From positions 16,170,361-16,234,360 of the forward strand of contig NC_091931.1 of the NCBI RefSeq assembly GCF_041260155.1: a stretch of 64,000 nt of DNA. Reading direction: 5' to 3'. Shown piece after piece: positions 27,305-39,906 of the stretch (the stretch's first letter is position 1; every line of letters starts with the position of its first letter). The notes beneath the pieces are model-generated. The model was not told the origin of the DNA and searched no databases. It saw only the letters and a program-made list of their open reading frames with translations. Origin of the DNA: Ptychodera flava. Its lineage: Eukaryota; Hemichordata; Enteropneusta; Ptychoderidae. The translations under genes were made by a program, and so were the position numbers.

Positions 27305-28950
27305 TGCATTGTCTGCAATAAAACGAAAGGACAGCCAACTCACGTGGTTCGACGAATGTCTAAGGGCAATGGAAAACAGCAGCAAATATTACGCCTTGTG
27401 TCAACATGCCTGGCATGAACATAGTTAAATAATAACACATGAGAGCTTGGGCAATATCACGATTTATTGCCTGCCCAAGGGATGGTGGTCATGATCGAAA
27501 TACTGATGATGCCCGAGCCGTAGGCCGTAGGCGTGATATTGCCCAAGCTCTCATGTGTTATTATTTTTATTACACCGAACAAGCAAACATGCAAAGAAAC
27601 AAAAACACAAAGACTTCTTCGAGTACAGTTCGCCTTCTGAGTCCGGACCTCAGCGTAAAATGTTGTCGATGCCGAGTCTATAGGGTTGCCGCTAAAGTTT
27701 GCCGATCTCCTCGGTGGCGTATCCAAATTTGTTGCTTGCATAGTCGCTGAACACAGAAATTGCATTCCTTGTTGCCATTTTCGTTCTTTGCTGTTTACTT
27801 GCATCAAAATATCGTCTAACTGTGCCGGTGACAGCTCTGCATGACGTTTCGCAGCCATAAGTGGCCAACTGCAAAGTACAACAAGCGAACGACAATTTGT
27901 TTTGCGCAGAAAGGATGCGCAGTAAGTAAAATGACGTCATCCATGTAATATCAAATGCAGAGGGCATCATCAAGTTCGCAGAGGGCATCATCACATTCGC
28001 AGAGGGCATCATCATGTTCTTTTACATGTCACGTGAGTCGTGTTTAACCAATGGCAGTGCACGCTGAATGAGTGAGGTGTAATAATAAGAAATGTTTTTG
28101 CATTATGAAAGTGAAGTAGACAATTTTCTTATTGCCAGAAATTTACTCTTGACACATAAAGGTTATGAATTCGTGTATTCTGCATTGCATTCGAATCAAA
28201 AGTCTCAATTAATGTTTCATCACTTATATTATCTCGTGATGACCGATAAAAAGCGTATTGCATTTCAGATGAAAAGCTGTACAGATATTTAATAATACAC
28301 GACAAATAATTTATTGATCATCTTACATAAAGAAAATAGTAAGGCTTGGAGTAAACGGCCCGCCACTTATCGACGTCGAGCATTTGTCCGCCGAGGCTTT
28401 TAAGTTTAATTCTGAGATCTTATCCAAATCAAAGACAATTCTCGGTAGCTTACATATGATTTTTCCACCTAAGTGAGTTATTAAAGTCCCACGCGGTCAA
28501 CAAATCTTTTGCTGAGGCGAGAAGTAGACTCTTTTGCCCACAATGCATTTCAAAATCATATAGTTTGCCCCCAGCGCAAGATAACGCTATTTAAGATAGC
28601 GAGAATTCAATATGGAGTGATACTGGTTTTATATTCCATGGGCTTCATAGTCTATCCTTCTTTCTGTTTTTCAAAAGAGGTGTTATTTTCTTCATTAATG
28701 AGCATGGAGTATAATTCAGAAAGTTACACCAGCGATATTTCTATATAAACGGTTCCTAAATTCGAGGTCTTGGCTATCCTAAAGTATTTTCATACAAACT
28801 GTTAAGGTGCACAGTGACCCCGATAAAATAATAAAGTTCTGAGATCTGTATTTTGTCAGGTCACAAGGCAACGATTGTGTGCTGGGATGACAAGGTGCAT
28901 GACTTTCTATTTCGGGACTGCATAACTTTCATGTATAAGCTTCACATTTT
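27305..28950 (+). pseudogene. Remnant of gene-0-type exons 8 and 9 (before unit B)
   Basis: At about 27305-27427 the second half of a gene-0-type exon 8 is readable (AIKRKDSQLTWFDE, SSKYYALC) and its first half is gone; a hairpin-ended transposon interrupts directly after it. At 28860 a CAG acceptor starts the matching exon 9 (HKATIVCWDD…). The pair marks the tail of a former upstream gene carried along in each array unit. Confidence 0.7.
27429..28088 (-). mobile_element. Hairpin-ended element with tyrosine-recombinase N-terminal coding remnant, copy 1
   Basis: About 660 bp, inserted in the gene-0-type intron 8 of unit B (empty site readable in unit E). On the - strand it begins near ATTATTACACCTCACTC and ends with a ~130-bp imperfect palindrome (27431-27565) starting ACACATGAGAGCTTGGGC. 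Between lie TGATGATGCCCTCTGCGAA-like tandem units and an open stretch starting MAAKRHAELSPAQLDDILMQ, followed in a shifted frame by ATRNAISVFSDYA, EEIGKL and FYAEVRTQK. That order is the N-terminal, DNA-binding half of the Crypton/KIAA1958/ZMYM-type tyrosine recombinase. The catalytic half is absent, so the element is non-autonomous. AATAATA-rich DNA lies on both sides. Confidence 0.7.
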
Positions 28951-31375
28951 CTAATGTTTTTTGCTCATGTCTAGTTTTCCATTGAGATATGAAATTATGA
29001 CAAATAATAAATATGAAGAAAAATATTACTGTTATCAATATGACAGAAATCTGACATGTATGCTTTTGTACCGTACTAAAGTTTGTCTTTCTATTCGGGT
29101 AATCACAAATCAATCTTTCCTTGCACCCAATCGTCAACTTTTTCTTCAATCAGTTTAATTATCGATCAAATCATCTACATTTTCTTGCGTTTTTGTCAAA
29201 AAATGTATTCAATTGATCGTTATTTTACTTAACGACAAGGCGATGAATGTACTTTATCTGCGTTTACCGGAATGGTCGGACTGCTTTCAAAACACTAACA
29301 CACCTGCAGTAATTTAAATATTATTTTATCATTTGAATGATGCAATGGTTCGCATGGACCTTCACATATTAGGTATTTCACAATCAAATCCGAACACTGG
29401 CAACATACGATATTAACCAAGCATAGGAGTTGTTGATCAATAACGCTCGATTACATCCCTCCTTACCTTTTAAAAAGTTGACGCCTGTATGTGTGCATCG
29501 CCTGTTTTGTACTCGGTAAGTGCAACCTGACAAATTTTACATATCATCAAAGACTTTATAACATGCCCCATATATCGAACGTCACGCTCCCCGTAGGATT
29601 CAATGTTAACTTGTCTATGATGTAGCAGGCCGCATAGTTGTCATCTCTTAAAGTCATCGAGAACTATTTTCAACTTAACAACGTCGAACCCGGAAATGAT
29701 TAAATCACAAGTTTTTCATTGTGGGCCGTTTTTTAATTATGCATAAAGAATTCGATGACCGCATAACAGTTATTTGAGTGTATGATGGAAATCATGCTAT
29801 TTCTTTACTGATTTTCATTTATTATGGAAATAAAGGTCATGATTATCATTTGCATCTGAACCCAAAATTTCCGAGTGAAAGTTATGTAAGACAGGCATTT
29901 AATAAAAGCATTGTAGCCAAAACAAGGGACTGCGTATCTACGAGGCAGGAGACCACTTACCCTCCTACGTCAGGCAAATAGTCCCTTGTTTGAACTATAG
30001 TTTATCTCGTAAACATGTCATTTCGTACATATAGTTTTTAAATAATGGCTACAACATTCATCACATGAGATTTGATCTCGTCCTTTCAATGATGTCGTTC
30101 TCCTATTGTGACACTTGCACGACTCAGGCAGTAATGTATCCCGTGCCTTAACAGATAATACATGAACAGAACAATGCAGACAGGGTCAAGAGTTGATTAA
30201 GTAATCATATAAATGTTAAAGGGTCGTAAGCATTGCATTTTGCCATATACGTACATATAAATATCAGGCGACAGGAGATTAAATGCTCACGGTTACACAT
30301 ACACTGACGTAAAGCTCTAATGGTCGGAATCACATGTGCCAATGCAATCTGAATCTTTATTCACCCTATCAGATCGAGGGACCCTGCCCGGGTTTGGTCG
30401 TTTGATTAATCTAATGCCCATATTAAAGAACATGGACAAAAAACTTCCATAGGAACCACATCAAATCATATGGACGTGGCATGTCCTCTATTTAACACTT
30501 ATTAAACATTTAAGAAGCTAACAGAATAATTACAGCAATTTGGAAGATGGTGACTCACCCCTTTGATTCCGATTTCCGGTCATAGCATGCATGCTATCTA
30601 AACGATTGTAGCAGATCCTCATCCCTTCAACATCAGTATGCATTATTCTAAATAATATCAACTACTCTGCCGATGTATCAGAATAAAGGTGCAAATGCAA
30701 AATTGGGAGCTATGGTTTTATTATCACATATGGGCAAAAAAGTTCTCGATAACCAAGCAGTTTATGAGCGCTCTGTGTCTCTGTGTCTTTCTCTCTAATG
30801 TTCGTTGTCATTACAGTCATCGACTTCCTCTGCAGGTGGCCAATGCTTCACTCAGTCAGTGATTATGTGCTTTCCAACGTTGGCATCGACAGCAGCTGTT
30901 TTCGAGCATTCACCCAAGTCAGAGTTCCAATTCCAATGATGCGTGCATTTATCACCCGTCATTTCAGTGAGGTAAGAGCCAGGGGCTTTATCTCTTGACT
31001 TACAGTGAAAAAACTGAGCGACGATTGAGTCATTTTTCTTTAATTTTAATTTATTAAAATGGAGAATTTGAAACATTGGCATTGAAGAGAACAAACGCTT
31101 AACAAAGCATAGAAAGATGGGTTGCTGTTTAACAAATATTGAATATTTTTTCGTATTCAACCTCATATCCTACGGAACCAAGACTCACCTGCAAAAAATG
31201 GCCAATGACCCTGTGATAAAAAAAGACTTAGCTACATCCAGACCTCTAAATCATGGTTCAATTTCGAGCTAAACTACTGTAATTTTGACAGTGATCCCTA
31301 GAAACAACCTGAGTTCAATAAAGCAAAGGCACATAGATACTCGCTGGCACACCATGCTGACAAAATTCAATTTAA

Positions 31376-31999
31376 AGGGCCATTATTTGTAACTTTTGAC
31401 CATTTCTTACCTCGCAAAATTCCATGTTGGAGGCTCATATTTGTCGTAAAATTTGTTTAACGAAGAAACAAACATGATTAGTGATGTAATAGCCACATAA
31501 AACTGCTAATTTTCGTTCAAACGTGTTGCCCTTCCGAGCTCGTTTGTTTACGTTTGGCATGCTCAGCGTGCCGGGGAGAACGCATATATGGTGACGCCGC
31601 GATCACGCGAGATGTACAAGTTCACGTTTATTGCGGGATCAAAACAAACATTGCGTCGTGGATTGCCAGACATCTGGCTACGCAACGTGCTCGGACAATG
31701 GACTACGACGTAAGTACCGGGCATAAGTAATGAATATTTATTTGAAATTGCTGTAAATGGCTCGCGTAGGTGCAAAAGAATGCCTACTTTGCAATCCGCG
31801 TGTCAACAGAGTTTGTATTTCTGTCCGGACAAAAAATTGAAATTTTCGTTGTAAAATCACATGTTATTTAGTTGTGGGGCACTTAATGTTTCCGAATAAT
31901 ATGCTATTCTCTGTTATTTGACAGGCTATTCAACATGAGCAGTGATCAGTGCAATCAAAACTAACGGAAAAATCGCCAGAAGATACAGCTAATGGAACT
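31376..31999. mobile_element. TTAA-flanked non-autonomous DNA transposon (Kolobok-like), 624 bp
   Basis: Compared with unit C, intron 2 of unit B has an insertion bounded by TTAA at 31372-31375 and TTAA at 32000-32003. The ends are imperfect inverted repeats: AGGGCCATTATTTGTA against AGTTCCATTAGCTGTA. A TTAA target with AGG ends suits the Kolobok superfamily; piggyBac also uses TTAA but usually with CCY ends. It has no transposase. Confidence 0.75.
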
Positions 32000-32143
32000 T
32001 TAAATCGACGAATAAAGCGCTCGATACAATTCTGGCCACAAGACAGCAATTCTGTCCACCACAGTCGTAGCGCAGAAAATTTAGTATTGTTTCAATCGAT
32101 CTGACCTCCAAATCTCCGACACCCTCCCAATCAACAGTGCTAA

Positions 32144-32172
32144 CCTACCCACCTACCTACCTACTTACTTAT
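32144..32172. repeat. Short (CTAC)n in intron 2 of unit B
   Basis: Seven or so CTAC/CTTA units at the place where units C, D and E hold much longer CTAC tracts. Confidence 0.8.
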
Positions 32173-35100
32173 TGAAAAGATCAGTGATGAACGACACTTT
32201 GATATGCCCCAAACCAAAACAGCCATGTAGGTACCGTAACATTTGCTATTAGATAAGTACTTCCAGAGACACAATACGTGCGTTTGTAATTGTTACCCAT
32301 TCCGAACACCTGGTACCACCACAATTAGTGGTTCTGGATTCTCCTACTTAACTTTGTACATCACAAACGTTTCATACACCTGGCACTGTATTAACTAGAA
32401 AAAATTATTAATAGACCAGTTTCATGTCAAATTACAGAGAGAGTTGTCCGATCATCAAATTACCCGTTACCAAGGTGATGAACTTCTCCGTAGATTGATA
32501 CTGTTTCGCGCAATGGTCACCAGTTGGGAGAGAGGATTCTAACTGAGGTAGAAAAGAAGAAAGAAGAGGAGAGGGTGTATACGATTGCAACATATCTTGG
32601 CTGCGACTGTCAGTTTGAATACATGTATGTACTTTGCATAGGAAAAAATGTGGAAAAGATGCTACAAAGGACTAGTATATGCGCAAACTAATTTTATCAA
32701 TCTCTCACTAGAAAGGGCGTCGTCGTCTTAATGAAGGCATTTGTCTGATCATTGAGCGGACATTTTCAATTGGTTAAGACTATGGTTTGCAACTAGTTTA
32801 CAAACTTTTATCCCTACCATGAATGTATAATATATTAAGCATAAACAGTGCACGCCATATTAAAGTGAGAATTCGAAATCCAATGTGCGAACCATAATTA
32901 AATAATTTCATCGAAATAATTGTTGAAAGGAAATATGTATGATGATTTCATCAATACATGAGAAACTATTGTCTGGGAAACAGTCCCAACTTACCCCGCA
33001 AGCACACATTTAAAACTTAAAGTGGTATATTTCAGTGTGTGGAGTAATCCAAAATTATTCCTTTCTATCACGGAATTTCTATTTTTTACCTTCTCTACAG
33101 AGACGAAGACGACATATACCGGGGCTTCAATGCAGATTTATAACAGCTGGTATATCAGAAAATGAAAATATCTCCGATATGATAGAAGCATCATGATGCG
33201 TGACTATCATATAAAAGACAAGAACGAAGTTTTCTTGATACACAGAAGAAATAAGAACGTGTTTTGCCAGTAACAAATGTTTAATAACCATCATTATACC
33301 GTGATAGTTTAATTAAAAAAGACCTTTGCTCCAGAGTGTTTTATATAATTATGTCGTTCTTGTTTAATCTGTAGAGGGGCTGGAAATGCGTTTTACAACT
33401 AGTAGATGCATTCCATGAATGTTTGATAGAAATGCGCTTGCTTCACAAAGTCGTACATAATTACATCGTTTTGTTTAAGTCTGTAGAGAAGCTGGCAAGA
33501 AGTGTGTGAATCAAGTTGTGCCCCAAAGTGCATGTCTTACCCATAGAAGTGGCGAAATTCTCCACGCCGGACCAGGTAAGCAGGAGCGAAGTAGAGGTAT
33601 AGTGGCACGTATGATTGCATAATGTCCACCAACCTTTTAAATAAACGTTTGTCAACAATCTATGACCCACTATGCAAATTATTTGACAATTATTCTCAGA
33701 AAAAGAGACTCGTAAAAAACTAGTTACAATATGGGGTCTTTTTATAACTTTTAAAAGAATGACAATACATATCCTTTCCAATGTACTTTCAATACATTGA
33801 ATAACAAAATTGATATTCGTTTTAAATTTGACCTTAATATCGTGTTGTCTCTCGGCCGTGACCTTCGTAAACACACGCTTTATTGGGATAATGCTATGCT
33901 ACTTCATTTCATTTTTCAAAGTGCTCTTGCTCTAATCTCAAGGCCTTTTCATAATTATTTTATCCATTATTCTGTAAGCTTTTATTTTGGATATGCCGAC
34001 ATACTTTGTAGCACTTACTAGGGAAGCAGATTGATATATGCTTCGGATGGAGTAAGAGCCCTGCTAGAACCCTCTCGGTGGAATTCACAGAATCTTACGT
34101 GAGGATCGATTCTGAAGTCCTATTCGTGGTCAAATCTGGAAATCCGAACAATTTTGATCCAAATGACATCAGGGGAAAGACAATCGTAAGTTACAAGAGT
34201 ATTTATCTTTCAAGTGAGGACATAGTTTGTACTTTGGACAGCTAAGAAGTTTGGAATTAAAATTGACTGCCTGAATCGATTGTTAAAAACCGGAAACTCG
34301 CCATATCAGTATCAGCTTTGCTGTGAAAAAACTACAATGAAAAGCTCTGTCGAATAGTATACTACATAGTAATATCTCATTTTCTTGAAACGTCGCTAAT
34401 AAAAAAAGTGAGGTTCAAGGTCAAAACTACAAAGGAAATTAATGATTGTAACACGGACATCTTTCTACCAAAGAAGAAACGGTGCCCTGCCATGCCGATG
34501 ATTAATTCGTGTCAAGTAATAGAGATCTAACATTCATACAAATTCGGGCAACCATTTCCACTTTTAAGCTTCGTATTATAATATTCCATTAGCTATTATT
34601 CACACTTGTAGGTTTTGAAGATGGATTTGTCACGGATAAGACCTGTCTACTACATGCCAGAGATCGAATCGTTGGAGTTGATAACATGCAACCGCACCAA
34701 GAGGTGTACAAGGAAAACTTGGAATTCCTATTGGACGACGTCAGACACGACAGGGTAATAAGAAAACACGAAGTAATCAAAGACATAAGAAAGTCTGCAG
34801 ATGGCAGACGACACAATAGTAAAGGAAATGCACGAGGATAAAAAGAGACTCAAACTTGAAGAATGAGACTTACTGACTCGTCTCTAGTCCAGTGCATTAG
34901 GGAAACAAGTTAAATTTCATCACTGACTTCACATCTTAAAATTCAGATCAAGAAATCTTGTCATTGTTGCTAGGATAATAAGATGGTGTGGAAATCCTCA
35001 TTCGGGCATAGCCATTTCACATAATCCGAGTATTTATTTTCCTATTCCATCAATCTATGTATTCCTATTTTTCATAATTTCAATTGCCAAAAAAGTCTTA

Positions 35101-35911
35101 AAAACTACCAGAAATACGCCAAAAATTATGATAAGGTCGCACTTTCATTTCTCAGATCGATGCCTTCCTTACGTACACCGAAAGAATCCAACCACATCTT
35201 AAAGATGAATTTGAATTCATAGGAGACCACGTCGGCTGTGTTACCGAAAAATCACCACTTCATGGGATAAAACGAAGGACAACCCACCACGTGGTTCGAT
35301 GAAACACTGAAAGCAATGAAAGAAAATGGCAAATACACGCCTTATGTCACCAGGCCAACATCGACCACGGTATGATATCACTCTTGATTTTCATATTTTG
35401 AAAGAGCAAGACTTCACTCATTTTGATTTTAAATTTAATCGCACCCATAGCGCAATAAACATTCTGTATCTTTAAATCCGTTTGCCTGTTCATGCGGATC
35501 AAGAAAGCCATTCAATTTATACTTTTCAACCATCTCAAGGACTCTTTTTCTTGCATTTCTACGCATGATATATAAACTTAACAGTATTTAATTATAACTT
35601 GCTTAAATTTTATTCTACATTTCTTTCTCAGTCACAAGGGGAAAATTAACTGTTTGGTTGAATAAACGATGACCCTACTTCGCTCGATGACCCTGTGATT
35701 TCATTTCGTAATGTTCTCGTTTGAAAAAGTGAATGTAACAGTTTTCAGACAAAATTCTACAGCAAAGTAAAACAAAGTTGGTATTTCATTATTAAACCTA
35801 CTCAAAATGCTGTTTCATTCTGTACCTTCATTGATATTTGTCTGGTTTGTCTGTATGTCTTCTTTAACACCTACCTACTCACACACCTAAACGCCATCAG
35901 ACCTTGTCTGT

Positions 35912-37418
35912 CATTTAGGGGTTATTACACGAAGTGATGTGTCCGTATTTGACGATTGCGAAGCAACGAATCAAAATGCGGACACATCACGAGAATACGA
36001 CGCGGTATCGCCCAAACTTCGTGTGATAACCCCTTTATCATACATGCATGCTTTGGTTATGACTGTTTTTCTACGGAGTCCGACGTTCCGAAATTAGCGA
36101 CGAAATCAACTGAAATCGACCTTGCTTGCTCATAGCTGTACAGATACAAAGTTGGTTGCTAAGGAGTGATGACAACCGTATCACTCTTGATATATTCCGC
36201 TGTTAGGCCGTTCCACTTCAAAGGAGGGTTTATGGCACACTTTTAAAGCGAACAATTTAAATATTAAGATGTCGACACAGGTTTTCACACTTTGAAGAAG
36301 ATTTATTTTTAGCTTGAAATGGTGGTGGATGTAAAAAATAGGCTGGAGTGTGTAAAATGAGTGTGTTTTCGTGTTTTGAAACATAAACTCATCCCTTCGC
36401 GAAAGTTATGAGGCCGGCCAAAATCGGGTCAAAATACTCGCGCCGCGCCAACGTTCGATTTCAAACTCGATCGAGCAGCTGAGAGCATAAAGCAAGCAGC
36501 TCTGCGACATCTAAGCTTATGAATGCACAGTGGATATAATAGCCGTACCAGGCAGTTTATGTTCAAGAATTATACATGTCCTCAGTCATCAATATGCCGA
36601 CATTTCCACCTTAGAAAGGAATTTGTGAGCGGATTAGGGAAAACGTGAAGTGAGTATACTGTAAGCTGTAGAGTCGTAACTCGTTCGTGTTATGGTTATG
36701 TTGCGGTACGAATAAAATATTTCAAAGGTATTTACATCGTCTACTCGTATATGTCGTTACTGGCTTGCCTAAATAGAACTAAATTTCTTTCACAACAACC
36801 TAAACGCAAATGTTACTTTCCCTAGTATCTGACATTGTCTCTGAAACCCGCACCGTATGTAATATCTTGCACCTTGTCTGTCTCCAGTATTTTCAGTGCG
36901 GTTGGATATTTGTGGCTCATTTATGGCAGTAAACAATATAATTCACCACTCAGATACTTAAACTCGTCAACAGGAAACTTTTCATATAGTGGTTCTGTCA
37001 CCAAGATCGTAATCTTCGGCAGCGCAGAGAGACGACATGAAAACACCACTGTATGGGACTGGGTGGGCTATGACAGGTGTCGGGTCTGCAAAACATACAC
37101 ATTTTCAATGTGTTCGTTTGTATGTTTTTGGTACAACTGTACTCTTATCTAAGTGTAATGCCCATGAACTGACTGCAAACAACAAAATTTTGACCATAAT
37201 CACATTCACAATGACGTTTCGGAGTGTCACAGTCTAATTCGCTCAGCAGTTTTACATGTATGTGAACATCCCAGCGAAGGTCACGCGTACGCGTAGCTGT
37301 AAGTAGTTCGGTTACAGTGAAAATATAATTCGTATTTTCACTAGTTAAAATACGGGTTCATACTAGTACCGTCTAAACAATAGGAGAATGGCAATACAGG
37401 CATAGCATGTATGATAAG
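35912..37418. mobile_element. ~1.5-kb unclassified insertion with a terminal hairpin
   Basis: Units A and D show the empty site (…cctgtcagtcaatatgttagcttac…), so everything from about 35912 to 37418 is inserted. It opens with a 116-bp hairpin (35918-36033) whose ends are GGGGTTATTACACGAAG and its near-reverse complement, enclosing a second stem (GATGTGTCCG/CGGACACATC). Next to the hairpin is TTATCATACATGC, and the far end at about 37402-37416 has the same word inverted, so a second element may start there. The interior has GC-rich patches near 36430 and no recognisable transposase; the open stretch 36835-37152 resembles nothing I know. Confidence 0.55.
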
Positions 37419-37980
37419 TTAGCTACAAGTCCATCCATCTGCTGCTGTTAATAAGTATATATCATTCTCGTGTATGGTTACGATATTTACAGACAACGTT
37501 TCACCTCCTTAAAATGCCCATACTCGCGCGTGATACCTAAAAGACAGGTCCAAAATACTTGGAGTACACGACGCAGTGTCTGCAATATAACGAAAGGACA
37601 GCCAACTCACGTGGTTCGACGAAACTCTGAGGGCAATGGAAAAGAACGGCAAATATCATGCCTTGTGTCAAAAGGCCGGCATGAACATAAGTAGGATATG
37701 TTTTTTAATTATGAAGTAGAACACAATTTTCTTATTGCCCAGAAGTTTACTCTATCACAAGATCTTGACACATAACGATTGTGAAATCATGTTTTCTGCA
37801 TTGTATTCGAATCAGTTAACTTTTCATCCCTGACATTATCTCGTGATATCCCATAAAGGAGTGTATCGCATTTCAGATGAAATGCTGTACAGAAATTTTA
37901 TAACACAAGACAAATAATTTATTGATCATCTTACATAAAGAAAATAGTAAGACTCGGAGTAAACGCCCCGCCACTTATCG

Positions 37981-39654
37981 CAGGGGTTAATTAAGAGCCG
38001 GCAGCCGGCGAAATTGACCGGTTACTCTCACGATTTCGCCGGCTACTTTTTCGGAAAATTTGAACTCTTTCATCGCGAAATATTTTTTACCTTCTGAAAT
38101 GATACGGACAAGTTTCACAAGCTGTGTAGTCAAACTTTTCAACGGCTTTTATGTGAAACAAAATTTAGAAGACGAGCGACTACTACGATCGCCATTGTAC
38201 TAAGATGCAGCACGGTCTTGCGTATACTGCCTCAATTAAAATCGAATTGCAACGGACGATTCTATTGGCTACCTGAATTGCTGATTCCTATGTGGTGACC
38301 TTTATATACGCCCATGAAAACGTGCGTACTACACCTGTCGGCCGTCTGCATTAGCTCAATTCAAAATGGTCGATGAACAAATGAAGACGGAAGCGATCGC
38401 AAGGTCAAGCTTCTCTGTACGATCTTCGGTTTTGAAGTGGACCAAGGACGAGCAAGGATAATTACGTGGATTTAAACTGTTTTCGAAGACAATGACCTGA
38501 TTTTTTTCTCACGAAAATCTTCCCGATTACAGTTCGAATTTTAGTAAGCCGACGTGCGTTGCACCGTGGTACGCGTAAATGTCAAGGTATATAACCAGCT
38601 GGACGTATTATATGTAATGCTTTTCGGTCAATCTACGCCAATAAAAACGTCACCAAGATAGTGGTTAAAATACGATCAGACCTCTAAAATTCACTTCAAA
38701 AGCGATCGTCAGGTTAAATCCAAATGTGAGCTTCTGAACGTACTAATTTACCAAGGTTCTTACTTTGCATACCCATATAGTCAAATAACCTTGAGGGTAT
38801 TTCTTTTTATTTGTGAAATTGTAATGATTGTCATTTTTTATCGTTATTGTTAAATAAATTATCCTTTTTACCTCCCCAGTGGTAAAAAAGATCTTCATCT
38901 ACAGATTGCCATACCAAACATCAGGGTTCCTACATTAATTTTTAAAGCATAACATTATACATTAATGAAAATTTTCTCGTTTACTGTGCTTAAAATATCA
39001 GTGTTTCATCCAGGATGGCATCAATAAGGGGGATTCTCCCTTTTATAGAAAATTTCGGGGGGATTTCACCAGTTCATGTGTTCTACTTGTACCTCTACGG
39101 TGTGACTGGCGCCATTTCATTGGGGGGAGTGGTCCGCCTAGACAAATTAATTGGGGTGCCAACATTTCAACAGAGGGGGAATCCCCTAACCCCCTGTCTA
39201 GATGTAACACTTATAACATCTACTACAATATCAAATTTATATCATTAATAATAGTGAATTATTATAGTTTACCTCCTAAAAGCATAGAGGTTCTTAGGTT
39301 CTAAGACTTCAGTTTTCTTTGTTCAAAATATTGTCAACATTACCACATTTTATTATTTGTAATAATGAATTGTCATATTTAGGCCTAATCTCCCAGGTAA
39401 AATGGCTTTTATGATATGAACACAAATTGCCCTGGAACACTGCTGACAATTCTCCTGAAAATACTAGAAATTCATGTGACTGTGAGCTGTAAAAAGTGAA
39501 TTTTAACTCATTTTTCAGGGTTTCCGGCCTTCGGCCGGAGGGGGAACACCCCTCCCGGACCCTCCCCCGACGACGACCGCTTTGTGGTCATGGCAGCTGC
39601 AAGCCGCCTACTTTTCATTCTGGCCCCCTACTTCAAAACTTAATGAAACCCCTG
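37981..39654. mobile_element. CAGGGG-ended non-autonomous DNA transposon (hAT-like), 1674 bp
   Basis: Bounded by TTATCG at 37975-37980 and at 39655-39660; other units have this word once, so it is the target duplication. Ends are inverted: CAGGGGTTAATTAAG on the left and CAGGGGTTTCATTAAG on the right after reversal. CAGGG ends are typical of hAT elements, though hAT normally duplicates 8 bp and only 6 match here. Subterminal DNA is GC-rich (GCCGGCAGCCGGCGAAATT; CCTTCGGCCGGAGGGGGA). No transposase is seen. Confidence 0.75.
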
Positions 39655-39906
39655 TTATCGACGTCGAGCATTGGTCCGCCAAGGCTTTAAGTTCAATTCT
39701 GAGATCTAACCCACATCTAGACAATTCTCCGTACCGTACATATAATTTTTCCAGCTAAGTGAGTCATAAAAGTCCCACGCGGTCAACAAATCTTTTGCTG
39801 TGGCGAGAAGTCGACTTTTAACCAACAATGCATTTAAGAATCATGTAGACTGTCCCTGCACAAAAAGAAAAAGCGAGAATTCAATATGGAGTTGATATGG
39901 TTTTTT

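Larger units (their letters stand above)
29484..35665 (+). pseudogene. SBP_bac_3-like array gene B (heavily damaged)
   Basis: Exons by homology: 1, remnant 29484-29515 (ATG deleted with ~230 bp of flank); 2, 30836-30971; 3, 32438-32624; 4, 33101-33149; 5, 33489-33575; 6, 34012-about 34185; 7, 34612-34754; 8, 35156-35369; 9, 35632-35665. Exons 2, 3 and 4 are each exactly one base shorter than in C, exon 6 has one extra base and lost a G at its donor, exon 8 has several small indels, and the exon 9 acceptor lost a G. Exons 5 and 7 are intact. A TTAA-flanked transposon sits in intron 2. The gene lacks a start codon and cannot encode the full protein. Confidence 0.8.

Noticed and set aside
35918-36033. 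Hairpin as a tRNA or structured ncRNA gene
   Set aside because: Simple nested inverted repeats at an insertion end; no cloverleaf or box A/B motifs.
36835-37152. 105-codon open frame inside the 1.5-kb insertion
   Set aside because: No recognisable domain, cysteine- and aromatic-rich by chance composition, and not seen in a second copy.
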